A stretch of 64,000 bases of DNA from Rappaport israeli (GTDB taxonomy: Bacteria > Pseudomonadota > Gammaproteobacteria > Cardiobacteriales > Cardiobacteriaceae): the NCBI RefSeq assembly GCF_001888055.1, contig NZ_LXHZ01000004.1, forward strand, positions 1-64,000. The letters run 5' to 3'. Positions 30,414-39,792 of the stretch are shown in pieces. A model generated the notes under the pieces. It searched no databases, was not told the origin of the DNA, and saw only the letters and a list, made by a program, of their open reading frames with translations. Made by a program: the position numbers and the translations under genes. Position 1 is the stretch's first letter; every line of letters begins with the position of its first letter.

Positions 30414-31669
30414 TTAGATTGCGCCAATGTCTTTGCGATAATAAATGCCATCAAAAGAGATTTTTTCAATAGCGGTATAGGCTTGCTGGCGTGCTTGCGC
30501 AAGACTGGGTGCGGTGGCAACAACATTTAGAACGCGCCCACCGCTAGTAAAATATTCTTTATCTTTGCGTTTTGCTCCTGCAATAAAAACTTGGGCGAAA
30601 AATCTTGCTTTTTCAATGTTTTTTATCGGTAGTCCTATTTGGTATTCATTAGGATATCCCGCAGAGCTGGCAACCACACAAACAGCATGTTCCTCACGCC
30701 AACTAAATTCAAATTGCTCAAGTGTTTGATTAAGCGCGGCCTCAATGCTATCTAGGAGAGGATTTTGCATGAGTGGGAGGATGGCTTGTGTTTCAGGGTC
30801 GCCCATGCGCATGTTGTATTCTAATAAATAAACGCCTTGTTCATTAATCATTAATCCAAAAAAAATCACGCCTGAAAATTTTAATCCTTCACCTTGAATG
30901 CCTTTGAGCGTAGGGGTGAGGATATCTTGTAAAAAGCTTGCCATTGGGATTGGGTGAGTGTGGGATGGGGGCAAACAACGCCCATTCCACCCGTATTTTC
31001 ACCCGTATTGCCTTCGCCGATGGTTTTATGGTCTTTGGCAGAAAGCATGGGAACGATGGTTTGGCTGTCGGTAAAGCTTAAAATAGAGGCTTCAAAACCT
31101 TGCAAAAATTCTTCAATGACTACTTCATTGCCCGCTTTACCAAAACGATGGTTAATCATGATTTCTTGCACGGCTTGTTTGGCTTCGCTTTGATTTTGAC
31201 AAATGATGACGCCTTTACCTGCAGCAATGCCACTGGCTTTAACAACAACGGGATAGTCGATGGTTTTAAGATACGCTAGGGCAGCATCAACAAGATGAAA
31301 ACTTTGATAAGCAGCGGTTTTAACGCCATATTGTTGCATAAATGATTTGGCATAGGCTTTGCTACCTTCTAATCTGGCCGCTGCTTGATTGGGCCCAAAA
31401 ATGCGTAATCCTTGCGCTTGGAATCGATCAACAATCCCTTCGACTAAAAGTGCTTCTGAGCCAACAATGGTTAAATCAATATGGTTGCTTTTTGCAAATG
31501 CTAGCAGTTCATCTATATGGCTTAGGGCAATATTTTCTACGCGCTCTAATTCGCTTGTGCCTGCGTTGCCTGTGGCGATATAGATATAGCCAATGCGGCT
31601 ATCTTGCGCCAATTTCCAAGCGATGGCGTGTTCGCGTCCGCCGTTGCCGATGATAAGAATTTTAATCAT
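30414..31669 (-). CDS. purD: Phosphoribosylamine-glycine ligase (frameshifted)
   Basis: Joins glycine to phosphoribosylamine (purine step 2). The start gives ILIIGNGGREHAIAWKLAQD. The ATP-grasp core follows: PVVVKASGIAAGKGVIIC, EEFLQGFEASILSFTD, and the GNTGENTGGMGVVCPHP loop. Near 30930 the coding strand has TTTTTACAAG; one more T restores QAFLQDILTPTLKGIQGEG and joins the rest, which contains LEYNMRMGDPETQAILPL. Rebuilt length of about 419 is normal. It lies 47 bases after purN. Confidence 0.94.
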
Positions 31670-31716
31670 GGATAGTCCTTTAGGGCGATAAGAAAAGGGG
31701 GTTATTGTAGCGAAAT

Positions 31717-32307
31717 TTAGAACGCTTTGGGGTGTAGTAGTGTGATGAGAGTGTGGATAAGGAGTTCGTGTTCTTGCTTTTGTATGCGCTGTTGTAGGGT
31801 TTCGGGTGTATCTTGCAGATAAACGGGTACGCGCGCTTGCGCGATAATTTCGCCAGTATCGATGCCTTGATCAACATAATGGATAGTGCATCCGCTTTCT
31901 TGCTCTTTTGCCTTAATCACCGCCTGATGAACTTTTTTGCCATACATGCCCATGCCACCATATTTTGGCAGGAGTGAGGGGTGTAGGTTAATGATTTTTT
32001 TTGGAAAACGTGCAATAAGGCGCTTAGGAATGATGGATAAAAATCCTGCCAAAACAATAAGATTGGTCTGTTCACTGATGGCGTGATTTAAAGCCTCTGC
32101 AAATTCATTAGGCGGTAGGTGGCGGTCAATGAGAGTAAAAGGAATATCAGCGCTAAAAGCATGCTGTTTGCCAGCACAATCTCTATCAGCGATAACGCGC
32201 TCAATGCGCGCATTGAGGCGTTTATGGGCAATGGCGTTAATAATAGCGGCAAGATTAGAGCCACTGCCTGAAATCAGAAGAGTAAGTGTGGCAGGAGGTG
32301 TGTTCAT
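31717..32307 (-). CDS. purN: Phosphoribosylglycinamide formyltransferase
   Basis: About 196 residues from the ATG at 32307 (an in-frame ATG at 32346 adds an unlikely hydrophobic extension). LISGSGSNLAAII binds the phosphate. The catalytic Asn/His/Asp are in INLHPSLLPKYGG and the VDQGIDTGEIIAQ block. It formylates GAR with 10-formyl-tetrahydrofolate, step 3 of purine synthesis, directly after PurD's step. It lies between glyA, which supplies one-carbon units and glycine, and purD. Confidence 0.93.
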   Translation of the reverse strand: MNTPPATLTLLISGSGSNLAAIINAIAHKRLNARIERVIADRDCAGKQHAFSADIPFTLIDRHLPPNEFAEALNHAISEQTNLIVLAGFLSIIPKRLIARFPKKIINLHPSLLPKYGGMGMYGKKVHQAVIKAKEQESGCTIHYVDQGIDTGEIIAQARVPVYLQDTPETLQQRIQKQEHELLIHTLITLLHPKAF

Positions 32308-32330
32308 AAAGTAGGTAAAGAATGAGAGGT

Positions 32331-32362
32331 TATAAAACGCTGGCAATGATTACCAGCGCTTT
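32331..32362 (-). terminator. Hairpin after glyA
   Basis: On the minus strand CGCTGG and CCAGCG pair around a 9-base loop and are followed by TTTT. A leaky terminator between glyA and purN is plausible. Confidence 0.6.
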
Positions 32363-32388
32363 TAGATAAGAACAAGAAAGCGATGAAT

Positions 32389-33651
32389 TTATTGAGAAGA
32401 GTAGACTGGGAATTCTTCACATAATTCAGAGACTTTTTGTCGGATATCGATAATGATTTCTTCATTGTCCATGTCATCTAAAATATCTGCAACCCAATTG
32501 GCGACTTGTTTGGCTTGCGCTTGTTTAAAACCGCGTGTGGTAATAGCAGGCGTACCAATGCGAATACCGCTGGTGATAAAGGGAGATTGCGGGTCATTGG
32601 GAACGCTATTTTTATTGACGGTGATATGCGCGCGTCCTAAAGCGGCGTCTGCTGCTTTGCCAGTCAGGTTTTTATTGATGAGGTTAATAAGCAGTAGATG
32701 ATTTTTAGTGCCACCTGAGACAAGGTCATAGCCTCGATTGATGAGAACTTTTGCCATCACTTTGGCGTTTTCAATGACTTGTTCTTGATAGTGTTGAAAG
32801 GAAGGTTTGAGAGCTTCTTGGAAGGCAACCGCTTTGGCGGCAATAACATGCATGAGTGGGCCACCTTGAATGCCTGGGAAGATGGCAGAATTGAGTTTTT
32901 TCTCAATTTCGGGATTGTTTTTGCTCAAAATCAAACCACCGCGTGGACCACGCAAGGTTTTATGCGTGGTACTGGTTACAACGTGGGCATGCGGTAAGGG
33001 ATTGGGATAAAGCCCTGCGGCAACTAATCCTGCAACATGCGCCATATCGACCATTAAATAGGCATCTACACTATCGGCAATCTCGCGAAATTTTTCAAAA
33101 TCAAGAATTTGTGAATAGGCGGAAAATCCAGCGATAATGAGTTTGGGTTTGTGTTCTTCGGCGATTTTTTGCACGCGTTCGTAGTCAATCAGTCCTGTTT
33201 TAGAATCAATGCCGTAGGAAACGGCGTTGTATTGTCGCCCTGAAAAATTAACGGGTGAGCCATGGGTTAGGTGTCCGCCATGATTTAAATCCATGCCCAT
33301 GAAGGTATCGCCTGCCTCAAGGAGCGCAAGAAAGACAGCGGCATTTGCTTGTGAGCCAGAATGCGGTTGTACGTTTACATAATCAGCATTAAATAATAAT
33401 TTGGCGCGCTCAATGGCAAGCTCTTCTACTTTATCAATATGTTCACAGCCGCCATAGTAACGTTTATGGGGGTAACCTTCAGCGTATTTATTAGTAAGTA
33501 CGCTACCTTGTGCTTGCATGACGCGCGGGGAGGCATAATTCTCTGAGGCGATAAGCTCAATATGTGTTTCTTGGCGTTTTTCTTCGCAGGCTATAGCGTT
33601 GGCTAGGTCGTCGTCAAATTCAGCAATGATCATGGCTTTATTAAATGTCAT
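32389..33651 (-). CDS. glyA: Serine hydroxymethyltransferase
   Basis: 420 residues, in frame and of normal length. The PLP lysine lies in [18 protein letters not shown]. Other family blocks are [15 protein letters not shown] and [11 protein letters not shown]. It converts serine and THF to glycine and 5,10-methylene-THF. A TAGGAGA site precedes the ATG. Confidence 0.96.
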   Translation of the reverse strand: MTFNKAMIIAEFDDDLANAIACEEKRQETHIELIASENYASPRVMQAQGSVLTNKYAEGYPHKRYYGGCEHIDKVEELAIERAKLLFNADYVNVQPHSGSQANAAVFLALLEAGDTFMGMDLNHGGHLTHGSPVNFSGRQYNAVSYGIDSKTGLIDYERVQKIAEEHKPKLIIAGFSAYSQILDFEKFREIADSVDAYLMVDMAHVAGLVAAGLYPNPLPHAHVVTSTTHKTLRGPRGGLILSKNNPEIEKKLNSAIFPGIQGGPLMHVIAAKAVAFQEALKPSFQHYQEQVIENAKVMAKVLINRGYDLVSGGTKNHLLLINLINKNLTGKAADAALGRAHITVNKNSVPNDPQSPFITSGIRIGTPAITTRGFKQAQAKQVANWVADILDDMDNEEIIIDIRQKVSELCEEFPVYSSQ

Positions 33652-33680
33652 AGGAGAACCCTAGAGTTGAGAAAATCGCC

Positions 33681-33709
33681 ATCTTACTGCTTTTAAATGC
33701 AATCGGCAA
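33681..33709 (-). promoter_or_regulatory. Candidate sigma70 promoter of glyA
   Basis: On the minus strand, TTGCCG is separated by exactly 17 bases from TAAGAT, about 30 bases before the glyA ATG. A GCAAC-C-GTTGC near-palindrome overlaps the -35 side. Confidence 0.45.
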
Positions 33710-33824
33710 CCGTTGCAATGCGCGTGGTGTATGGGGGTGTTTTGAATGTTGTTTGGCAAAAATTGGGGTTGTTTTAGGTGGGGAGGGATTTTTATTTTAT
33801 AAGGGGTTTAACACGATGAGGCAT

Positions 33825-33852
33825 AAAAAAACCGCATTGGAGAATGCGGCTT
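33825..33852 (-). terminator. glnS terminator
   Basis: On the minus strand CCGCATT and AATGCGG pair around CTCC, followed by seven Ts. Confidence 0.85.
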
Positions 33853-33865
33853 TAGGAGATAAGGG

Positions 33866-33910
33866 CTGGCAACAATATCATTATGATTTATAGGATTATA
33901 TTGTTGCCAG
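33866..33910. repeat. 13-bp perfect inverted repeat after glnS
   Basis: CTGGCAACAATAT and ATATTGTTGCCAG pair perfectly around a 19-base loop, directly after the glnS stop and before its terminator. It is not itself followed by a T-run. It may protect the 3' end of the mRNA. Confidence 0.6.
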
Positions 33911-33929
33911 TATTTTTGAGAGATTAAGA

Positions 33930-35576
33930 TTAGTTTTGCCAGCTATCGCGCAGAGAGACTGTTTGATTAAATACAAGCGTGTCGCTGTTGCTGTCGGGGT
34001 CAATGGCATAATACCCTTGGCGCTCAAATTGATAGACGTTACCAACCTCACCTTGGCAGGCAGGTTCTACTTTCGCGCCTTCAATGATGGTGAGCGAGTT
34101 GGGGTTGAGTGTGTCTAGGAAGTGGTCTGCTGCAAGGGGGTTTGGCTCTTTAAAGAGGCGGTCATAGTGGCGGATTTGGGCATTTAGGGCATGGGGGGCG
34201 CTTACCCAATGGATTACGCCATTAGCTTTGTATCCTTGAGGATTTTTGCCGAGGGTTTCGGGGTCGTGGCGGCAGATGAGTTCGCATACATTGCCTTGTT
34301 CGTCGTAGCGGACTTCTTCGCAGGTGATGACATAAGCACCGCGTAGGCGCACGGATTCGCCTTTAGCAAGGCGTTTCCATTTTTTGGGTGGGTTGTCGCT
34401 GTAGTCGTCGGCTTCGATGTATAAGGTATTGGAGAAGGGAACTTGGCGATTGCCTAGGCTGTCGTTTTGTGGGTGGTTGGGGAGTTCGAGCCACTGTTCA
34501 TGGTTTTCTTCAAGTGTTCTTAAGGTAACTTTGATGGGGTTTAGTACTGCCATGCGTCTGGGGGCATGTTGGTTGAGTTCGTCTCGAAGGACGTTTTCAA
34601 AATAGCTCATTTCAATGGTGCCGTCGGCTTTGCTGATGCCTATTTTTTGGCAAAAGTTGCGTAGCGCTGAGGGAGGGATGCCACGGCGACGCATGCCAGC
34701 GATGGTGGGTAGGCGTGGGTCGTCCCAGCCGTTGACGTGTCCTTCGTTGACTAATTGAATGAGGCGACGTTTGGAAAGGACGGTATATTCCAAGTTAAGG
34801 GGCGCAAATTCAATTTGTTGGGGGTGGCAGGGGGTATCAAGGACGTTTAAAAACCAGTCGTATAAGGGGCGATGGTTTTCAAATTCAAGGGTGCACAGGG
34901 AGTGGGTGATGCCTTCGAGCATATCCGATAGGCAGTGTGTGTAATCATACATGGGGTAGACTTTCCAATGCTCACCTGCATGAAAATGCGCTTTGTGGCG
35001 GATGCGGTAGAGGGTGGGGTCGCGTAGGTTAATATTGGGGGAGCTCATGTCGATTTTTGCGCGTAGGACGTGTGTGCCATCTGCAAATTCACCTGCAATC
35101 ATACGGGTGAAAAGGTCGCGGTTTTCTTCAGGGCTACGGTTACGATAGGGGCTGTTTTGACCTGCTTGAGTGAGGGTGCCGCGATTTAGTCGAATGTCTT
35201 CGGCACTTTGTGAGTCAACGTAGGCCAGTCCTTTATCGATAAGTTGATAGGCGTAATCTATAAGAGTTTGGAAATAATCGGAGGCGTGGTGAAGGCTTTC
35301 CCATTCAAAACCAAGCCATTGTACGTCTTCTTTTATGGCGCGCATGTATTCTTCGTTTTCTTTTTCAGGGTTGGTGTCGTCAAAGCGGAGATTGCATTTG
35401 CCGTTAAATTCTTCTGCCATGCCAAAGTTTAGGCAGATGGATTTGACATGCCCTAAATGGAGGTAGCCATTGGGTTCTGGGGGAAAGCGAGTGTGGATTT
35501 TACCTTGATTTTTATTTTGTTCGAGGTCTTGTTCGATGATGTTCTTAATGAAATTTGCAGCTTTGGGTGTGTTCAT
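33930..35576 (-). CDS. glnS: Glutaminyl-tRNA synthetase
   Basis: About 548 residues. Class I signature motifs are FPPEPNGYLHLGHVKS (HIGH-like) and YTVLSKRRLIQLV (KMSKS-like). The GlnRS-specific RFDDTNPEKE and the beta-barrel anticodon-binding end are present. GAGG upstream of the ATG at 35576 decides the start over one at 35600. It charges tRNA-Gln directly, while gatB is also present at 53 kb, so an indirect route (probably for Asn) is retained as well. Confidence 0.96.
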   Translation of the reverse strand: MNTPKAANFIKNIIEQDLEQNKNQGKIHTRFPPEPNGYLHLGHVKSICLNFGMAEEFNGKCNLRFDDTNPEKENEEYMRAIKEDVQWLGFEWESLHHASDYFQTLIDYAYQLIDKGLAYVDSQSAEDIRLNRGTLTQAGQNSPYRNRSPEENRDLFTRMIAGEFADGTHVLRAKIDMSSPNINLRDPTLYRIRHKAHFHAGEHWKVYPMYDYTHCLSDMLEGITHSLCTLEFENHRPLYDWFLNVLDTPCHPQQIEFAPLNLEYTVLSKRRLIQLVNEGHVNGWDDPRLPTIAGMRRRGIPPSALRNFCQKIGISKADGTIEMSYFENVLRDELNQHAPRRMAVLNPIKVTLRTLEENHEQWLELPNHPQNDSLGNRQVPFSNTLYIEADDYSDNPPKKWKRLAKGESVRLRGAYVITCEEVRYDEQGNVCELICRHDPETLGKNPQGYKANGVIHWVSAPHALNAQIRHYDRLFKEPNPLAADHFLDTLNPNSLTIIEGAKVEPACQGEVGNVYQFERQGYYAIDPDSNSDTLVFNQTVSLRDSWQN

Positions 35577-35664
35577 GCGTTTCCTCGTTAATGATTTCAA
35601 ATATCGTTAAATGTGTTACCTGTTGTAAAATGCGGGCATGTTAACAGATTTACAAGTGGAAATA

Positions 35665-36330
35665 ATGCGTTGGTTATTGGTTTTATGTTGTATGGGATTG
35701 GCTGGCTGTGCGTCGGCTGATTTGTCTAAGCGCTCTGCTAATAAAGGAATAAAAAATCCTGTGTTGGAATCGGTTGATGCGAAGTCTAAACCTCGGTTTG
35801 GTTTTATTGTGGCGCGTCAGCGGTTGCCGATTTTTGAGGGTGAGGCGCAACCTAATAGTGCACATATAGAAGATGTTTGCACTATGCTCAAAACACGCCC
35901 ACATTGGCGAAATGCGCTATCAGAGGGATATCTGAATTGGCAGGTTGAGCCTTGGTATGTGTTGGCTTTTTTGTATCAGGAATCGCGCTTTAATCCTAAG
36001 GCGTTGAGTAAATCGTTGGCGTATGGGTTTCCGCAGGCTAAAGATGATACTTGGCGTTGGTATCAGGAGTCGCGTAAGTTGCCAGTAGCTTCTAGGGAGC
36101 GTTTTGATGATGCGGTGGATTTTATTGGTTGGTATGCGCATAAAAATATTGCGCGCAATGGGGTCGGGCTGAAGGATGTGAAGAATCAATATTTGGCGTA
36201 CCACGAGGGTTTGGGAGGATTTGAGAGTTCGAGTTTTTTGGCAAAACCATGGCTGATAACGATTGCAGATAAGGTGGCGCATCGGGCGCTTGAGTATCAA
36301 AAACAGCTGTTACGCTGTCCAATTTCTTAG
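35665..36330 (+). CDS. Lytic transglycosylase-like (SLT) lipoprotein
   Basis: About 221 residues. LLVLCCMGLAGCAS is a lipoprotein signal with Cys15 as the lipid site. The SLT-like domain contains VLAFLYQESRFNPKAL with a candidate catalytic Glu, then SKSLAYGFPQAKDDTW and YLAYHEGLGGFESSSF. The family cleaves murein glycan strands by an intramolecular route. It is divergent from glnS and 15 bases before tsaC. Confidence 0.82.
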   Translation: MRWLLVLCCMGLAGCASADLSKRSANKGIKNPVLESVDAKSKPRFGFIVARQRLPIFEGEAQPNSAHIEDVCTMLKTRPHWRNALSEGYLNWQVEPWYVLAFLYQESRFNPKALSKSLAYGFPQAKDDTWRWYQESRKLPVASRERFDDAVDFIGWYAHKNIARNGVGLKDVKNQYLAYHEGLGGFESSSFLAKPWLITIADKVAHRALEYQKQLLRCPIS

Positions 36331-36345
36331 AAAGATAGGGGGGTT

Positions 36346-36917
36346 ATGGCGATTGTGTGGCATTGGGCGCAAGATGAGCAGGAGATTGTGGATTTTGTGA
36401 GGGCAGGCGGGGTGCTTGCTTATCCAACAGAGGCGGTGTATGGCTTGGGGGAGACCCTTTGAATGAGTCGGTGGTGGAGAAGGTGTTGGCTTATAAGCGC
36501 ACGCGTGACCCTGCGAAGGGGTTGGTGTTGGTGGTCGATAATTGGCAGCGTTGTGAGGCGTTTATTGAGCCGTTGTCAGAATCCGATAGAGTACAGATGG
36601 AAAAATTTAATGCGCAACGTCCAACAACGTTTATTGTGCAGGCGAGAGACTGGGTTAATGAAGGGTTGCGCGATCAAACAACGGGAAGAATTGCCATTCG
36701 GGTTTCTTCTCATCCTGTGGCGGCGGGGTTGAGTCGTGCGCTGGGGCGTCCAATTATTTCAACGTCGGCTAATTATAGTGGCTGTTTGCCAGCAAAATCG
36801 CCTGAAGAGGTGCGCAGTTATTTTGCGGATATGCCTGTGGTGGTGGGGGAATTGGGGGGGCAAAATCGCCCGAGCCGAATTATGGATTGGCAGTCTAAGG
36901 TGTTGTTGCGCGATTGA
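36346..36917 (+). CDS. tsaC: Threonylcarbamoyl-AMP synthase TsaC (frameshifted)
   Basis: A YrdC/Sua5-domain protein making threonylcarbamoyl-AMP from Thr, bicarbonate and ATP for t6A in tRNA. The ATG at 36346 gives GGVLAYPTEAVYGLG. A G5 run near 36450 shifts the frame; one more G gives GLGGDPLNESVVEKVLAYK. IAIRVSSHPVAAGLSRALG and PIISTSANYSG are hallmarks. Rebuilt length of about 190 equals that of the E. coli protein. The break lies in an essential gene and a G-run, so it is probably an error. Confidence 0.9.
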
Positions 36918-36950
36918 TTAAATCATAAGAAATTAAAAAGCGAGGGGAAG

Positions 36951-38077
36951 ATGAAGATTGGGATTTTAGGGGCTGGGCAGTTAGGGCGTATGTTTTTGCA
37001 GGAGGCGGCGAATTTTCCATATCAGGTGGCGGTGTTGGATGTGGAGGGGGCGCCAGCTTTTGGTTTGGCAGATGAGGCGGTGGTGGGGGATTTTTCTGAT
37101 GAGGCGTCGGTGTTGGCGTTTGGACGTGGGTGCGATGTGGTGGGGATTGAAATTGAGCATGTGAATGTGGCGGCGTTGCGTCAGTTGGAGGCGGAGGGGG
37201 TGCGGGTGGTGCCTTCTGCGCAGGCGTTGGCTGTTATCCAAGATAAGGGGCTGCAAAAGCAGTTTTATCAGCGTCATGGTATTGCTTCACCTGATTTTTA
37301 TTTGATGGAAGGGCGTAAGGATTTGGACTTGAAGCGCTTGGGCTTGCCTTTTGTGCAGAAGTTGCGTTTGGGGGCTATGATGGGCGTGGGGTTCAGGTGT
37401 TTGAATGTGAAGAGGATTTAGCTAATATTTGGGATGTACCGTCGGTTATTGAGCAAAAATGCGAGATTATGAAGGAGGTGGCGGTGTTAGTGGCGTGTGA
37501 TGGGGCTGGGGGGGTGCGTTGCTATCCTGTGGTAGAGATGGTGTTTGATGCACTGTTCAATCAGTTGGATTATGTGAAAGCGCCTGCGGATTTGTCTTTG
37601 CAAAGTTTGAATGCGGCATTGACGTTGGCGCGCGAGGTGGTGGGAGCATTGGGCTCAGCGGGATTGTTTGCAGTGGAGTTGTTTATCGATAGGCAGGGGC
37701 GGTGTTGGGTGAATGAGGTTGCGCCTAGGGTGCATAATAGTGGGCATTGGACGATTGAGGGGTGTGCGACGTCGCAGTTTGAGCAGATGTGGCGGATTTT
37801 GGCAGGCGAACCTTTGGGCAGTGTGCGTCAATTTTCCCCTGCGGTAATGCTAAATTTAGTAGGCGATGCGGGGCATTCAGGGGAGGCGTATTTGCCGTAT
37901 TTGTCAGAGTTATTGGCCATTGAAGAGGTGTTTGTGCATTGGTATGGGAAGGCGCAAACGCGCGCGGGACGTAAGATGGGGCATGTAACGATTTTGGCAG
38001 AAGATGAGGTGGCGCTGTGGGAGAAGATTTCTCAGGTGCGACCTTTTTTGAGTGTGCAAGCAAGGGAGGCGGTGTAA
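36951..38077 (+). CDS. purK: N5-carboxyaminoimidazole ribonucleotide synthase (frameshifted)
   Basis: ATP-grasp enzyme adding bicarbonate to AIR. The N-terminus is [19 protein letters not shown]. The frame breaks at a G5 run near 37370; one more G gives [16 protein letters not shown]. The second part contains [20 protein letters not shown] and [29 protein letters not shown] precedes the ATG. The stop and the purE ATG overlap (TAATG), so translation is coupled. Confidence 0.94.
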
Positions 38078-38577
38078 TGCGAGTTGGGATTGTGATGGGG
38101 TCAGATAGTGATTTGGCGGTGATGGCGCAGGCGGCGGAGGTGTGTGAGGGGTTTGCTCTGGCGTATGAATTAACAGTGGTTTCAGCGCATCGTACGCCTG
38201 AGCGTTTGCTAGATTATGGGCGTCAGGCGCATAGGCGAGGATTGCAGGTAATCATTGCTGGGGCTGGCGGTGCGGCGCATTTGCCCGGAATGTTGGCTGC
38301 ATTAACGCCATTGCCAGTTATTGGTGTGCCAATTTTATCTAGTAATTCAATTGAAGGCTGGGATTCGATATTGTCTATTTTGCAAATGCCTGCAGGTGTG
38401 CCTGTGGCAACTGTGGCGCTAGATGGTGCGAAAAATGCAGGATTATTAGCAGTACGCATTTTGGCGGCAAATGATGCGGTTTTGCAAAAAAAGATGATGG
38501 ATTATCAGCAGGAGATGTGTGAAAAGGTGTTAGATAAAGCACAGGGTTTGAAGGGAAAATATCGTTGTGATTTTTAA
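38077..38577 (+). CDS. purE: N5-carboxyaminoimidazole ribonucleotide mutase
   Basis: 166 residues. [14 protein letters not shown] and [15 protein letters not shown] (with the catalytic His), [16 protein letters not shown] and [20 protein letters not shown] are diagnostic of class I PurE. It takes the PurK product to CAIR. The accessory island begins directly after its stop. Confidence 0.95.
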   Translation: MRVGIVMGSDSDLAVMAQAAEVCEGFALAYELTVVSAHRTPERLLDYGRQAHRRGLQVIIAGAGGAAHLPGMLAALTPLPVIGVPILSSNSIEGWDSILSILQMPAGVPVATVALDGAKNAGLLAVRILAANDAVLQKKMMDYQQEMCEKVLDKAQGLKGKYRCDF

Positions 38578-38614
38578 AGTCGCAATGTATTTTTAAAAAT
38601 GGCATCACAATTAA

Positions 38615-38920
38615 TGGATACCATTTTTTATGGGTTATAAGCAACTTGTATTAGATAATGCCAGAGTCCATACTGCCAAGGTGATTCAAAAGCGGTTAAA
38701 GATTTGGCAACAGCGTGGTTTGTTTATCTTTTATTTACCGCCTTACAGTCCACAGCTTAATGTTATTGAGCGTTTATGGAAAGAGGTAAAACAAGGCTGG
38801 CTTAGACCGTGTGATTATGTCGATTTCGATTCACTGCGTTACGGTGTAAATCGTGTTTTTGCTAATATCGGTTCAACGTTAAACTTGAACTTTAAACAGT
38901 TTAATAATGTAATTATTTAA
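38615..38920 (+). mobile_element. IS630-type transposase fragment (C-terminal DDE part)
   Basis: An open frame of about 101 codons carrying the last third of an IS630/DDE transposase. KQLVLDNARVHTAKVI holds the second catalytic Asp, FYLPPYSPQLNVIERLWKEV holds the final catalytic Glu, and a C-terminal tail follows. The N-terminal DNA-binding part and first Asp are absent and an in-frame stop lies just upstream, so it cannot transpose. Terminal inverted repeats were not identified. It marks the left edge of the foreign block after purE. Confidence 0.85.
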
Positions 38921-39003
38921 TTTTGTTGGATTACTTGATAGTATTTAGATAATGGTGTTTAGATAATCGACAATGTGATGACTGACATAATAACATTGGC
39001 GAC

Positions 39004-39039
39004 ATTGAAAGCAACATTAAAATTGAAAGCAACATTAAA
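39004..39039. repeat. 18-bp tandem direct repeat, two copies
   Basis: ATTGAAAGCAACATTAAA occurs twice back to back in the spacer between the transposase fragment and the DUF302 gene. Confidence 0.75.
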
Positions 39040-39125
39040 AAAGTATTGGGAGAGTTGCCCAATGCTTTTTGTGGATAATAAGAAAGTCATTAAAAATATT
39101 TTAATTAAACCTAGAGAGATGATTT

Positions 39126-39685
39126 ATGACAGTACACTCAGTGAAACACTCACTTAAAAAAACCAAGCGGTTTGCTTTGCCCATGGTAATGTCGTTGACT
39201 GCATGATGGCATTGAACGCTTGTGGCAGCCATCTGGCATCGCAACCCAGCTCTGCTAAAACCATGCCCACCCAAACCATGGAGCATCACGCCATGAACAC
39301 AACACACACCACCAAAACCATCGCCAGCCGTTATGATTTTAATGACACCGTCAGTCGCTTGCAGTCTGCTTTTAAAGATAAAAACATGACCATCTTCGCC
39401 ACCATTGACCACCAGCACGCTGCCCAAAAAGTGGATTTGGACATGCAGCCTGCCAAAGTCATCGTTTTTGGTACACCAAAAGCAGGCACGCCATTGATGA
39501 AAAAAGACCCTCATTTTGCGTTAAAATTACCCCTTAAAGTGCTGGTTACCGAAACAGATGGTCAGGTTTGGGTCAGCTTTGAAGACACTCACGCACTGAT
39601 AGCAGGCAGTCAGATTGACTTTGATGATGTCAAAGACACGCTTGCCAATGCTGAAAAATTGATTGAAAAAACCGTAACCCAATAG
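39126..39685 (+). CDS. DUF302 lipoprotein (5' frameshift)
   Basis: A DUF302-family exported protein. The domain covers TIASRYDFNDTVSRLQSAF, NMTIFATIDHQHAAQKV, KVIVFGTPKAGTPLMKKDPH and LPLKVLVTETDGQVWVSFED. The frame from the ATG at 39126 (AGAGAG upstream) encodes a basic start and a hydrophobic stretch, then stops after SLTA. One added base links it to MMALNACGSH, a lipobox (LNAC). A start at 39203 is the alternative. Base composition (C over G on this strand) differs from the neighbours, so transfer is likely. Biochemical role unknown. Confidence 0.8.
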
Positions 39686-39792
39686 TGATGTTTTAATAAC
39701 TTTTAGTTATAAGTAAAATGACAAATAACCCTTGGGTTTATGACATTTAGTTAGTATGACCATTAAATAATCACCCACCAGATGACCACACC

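Noticed and set aside
33700-33715. GCAAC-C-GTTGC near-palindrome upstream of glyA as a PurR operator
   Set aside because: It is one base shorter than the PurR site and no similar sequence was seen before purK, purD or purN.
38975-39157. 60-codon ORF in the island spacer
   Set aside because: It runs through the tandem repeat and across the next gene's start; low-complexity Lys/Leu/Thr content suggests chance.
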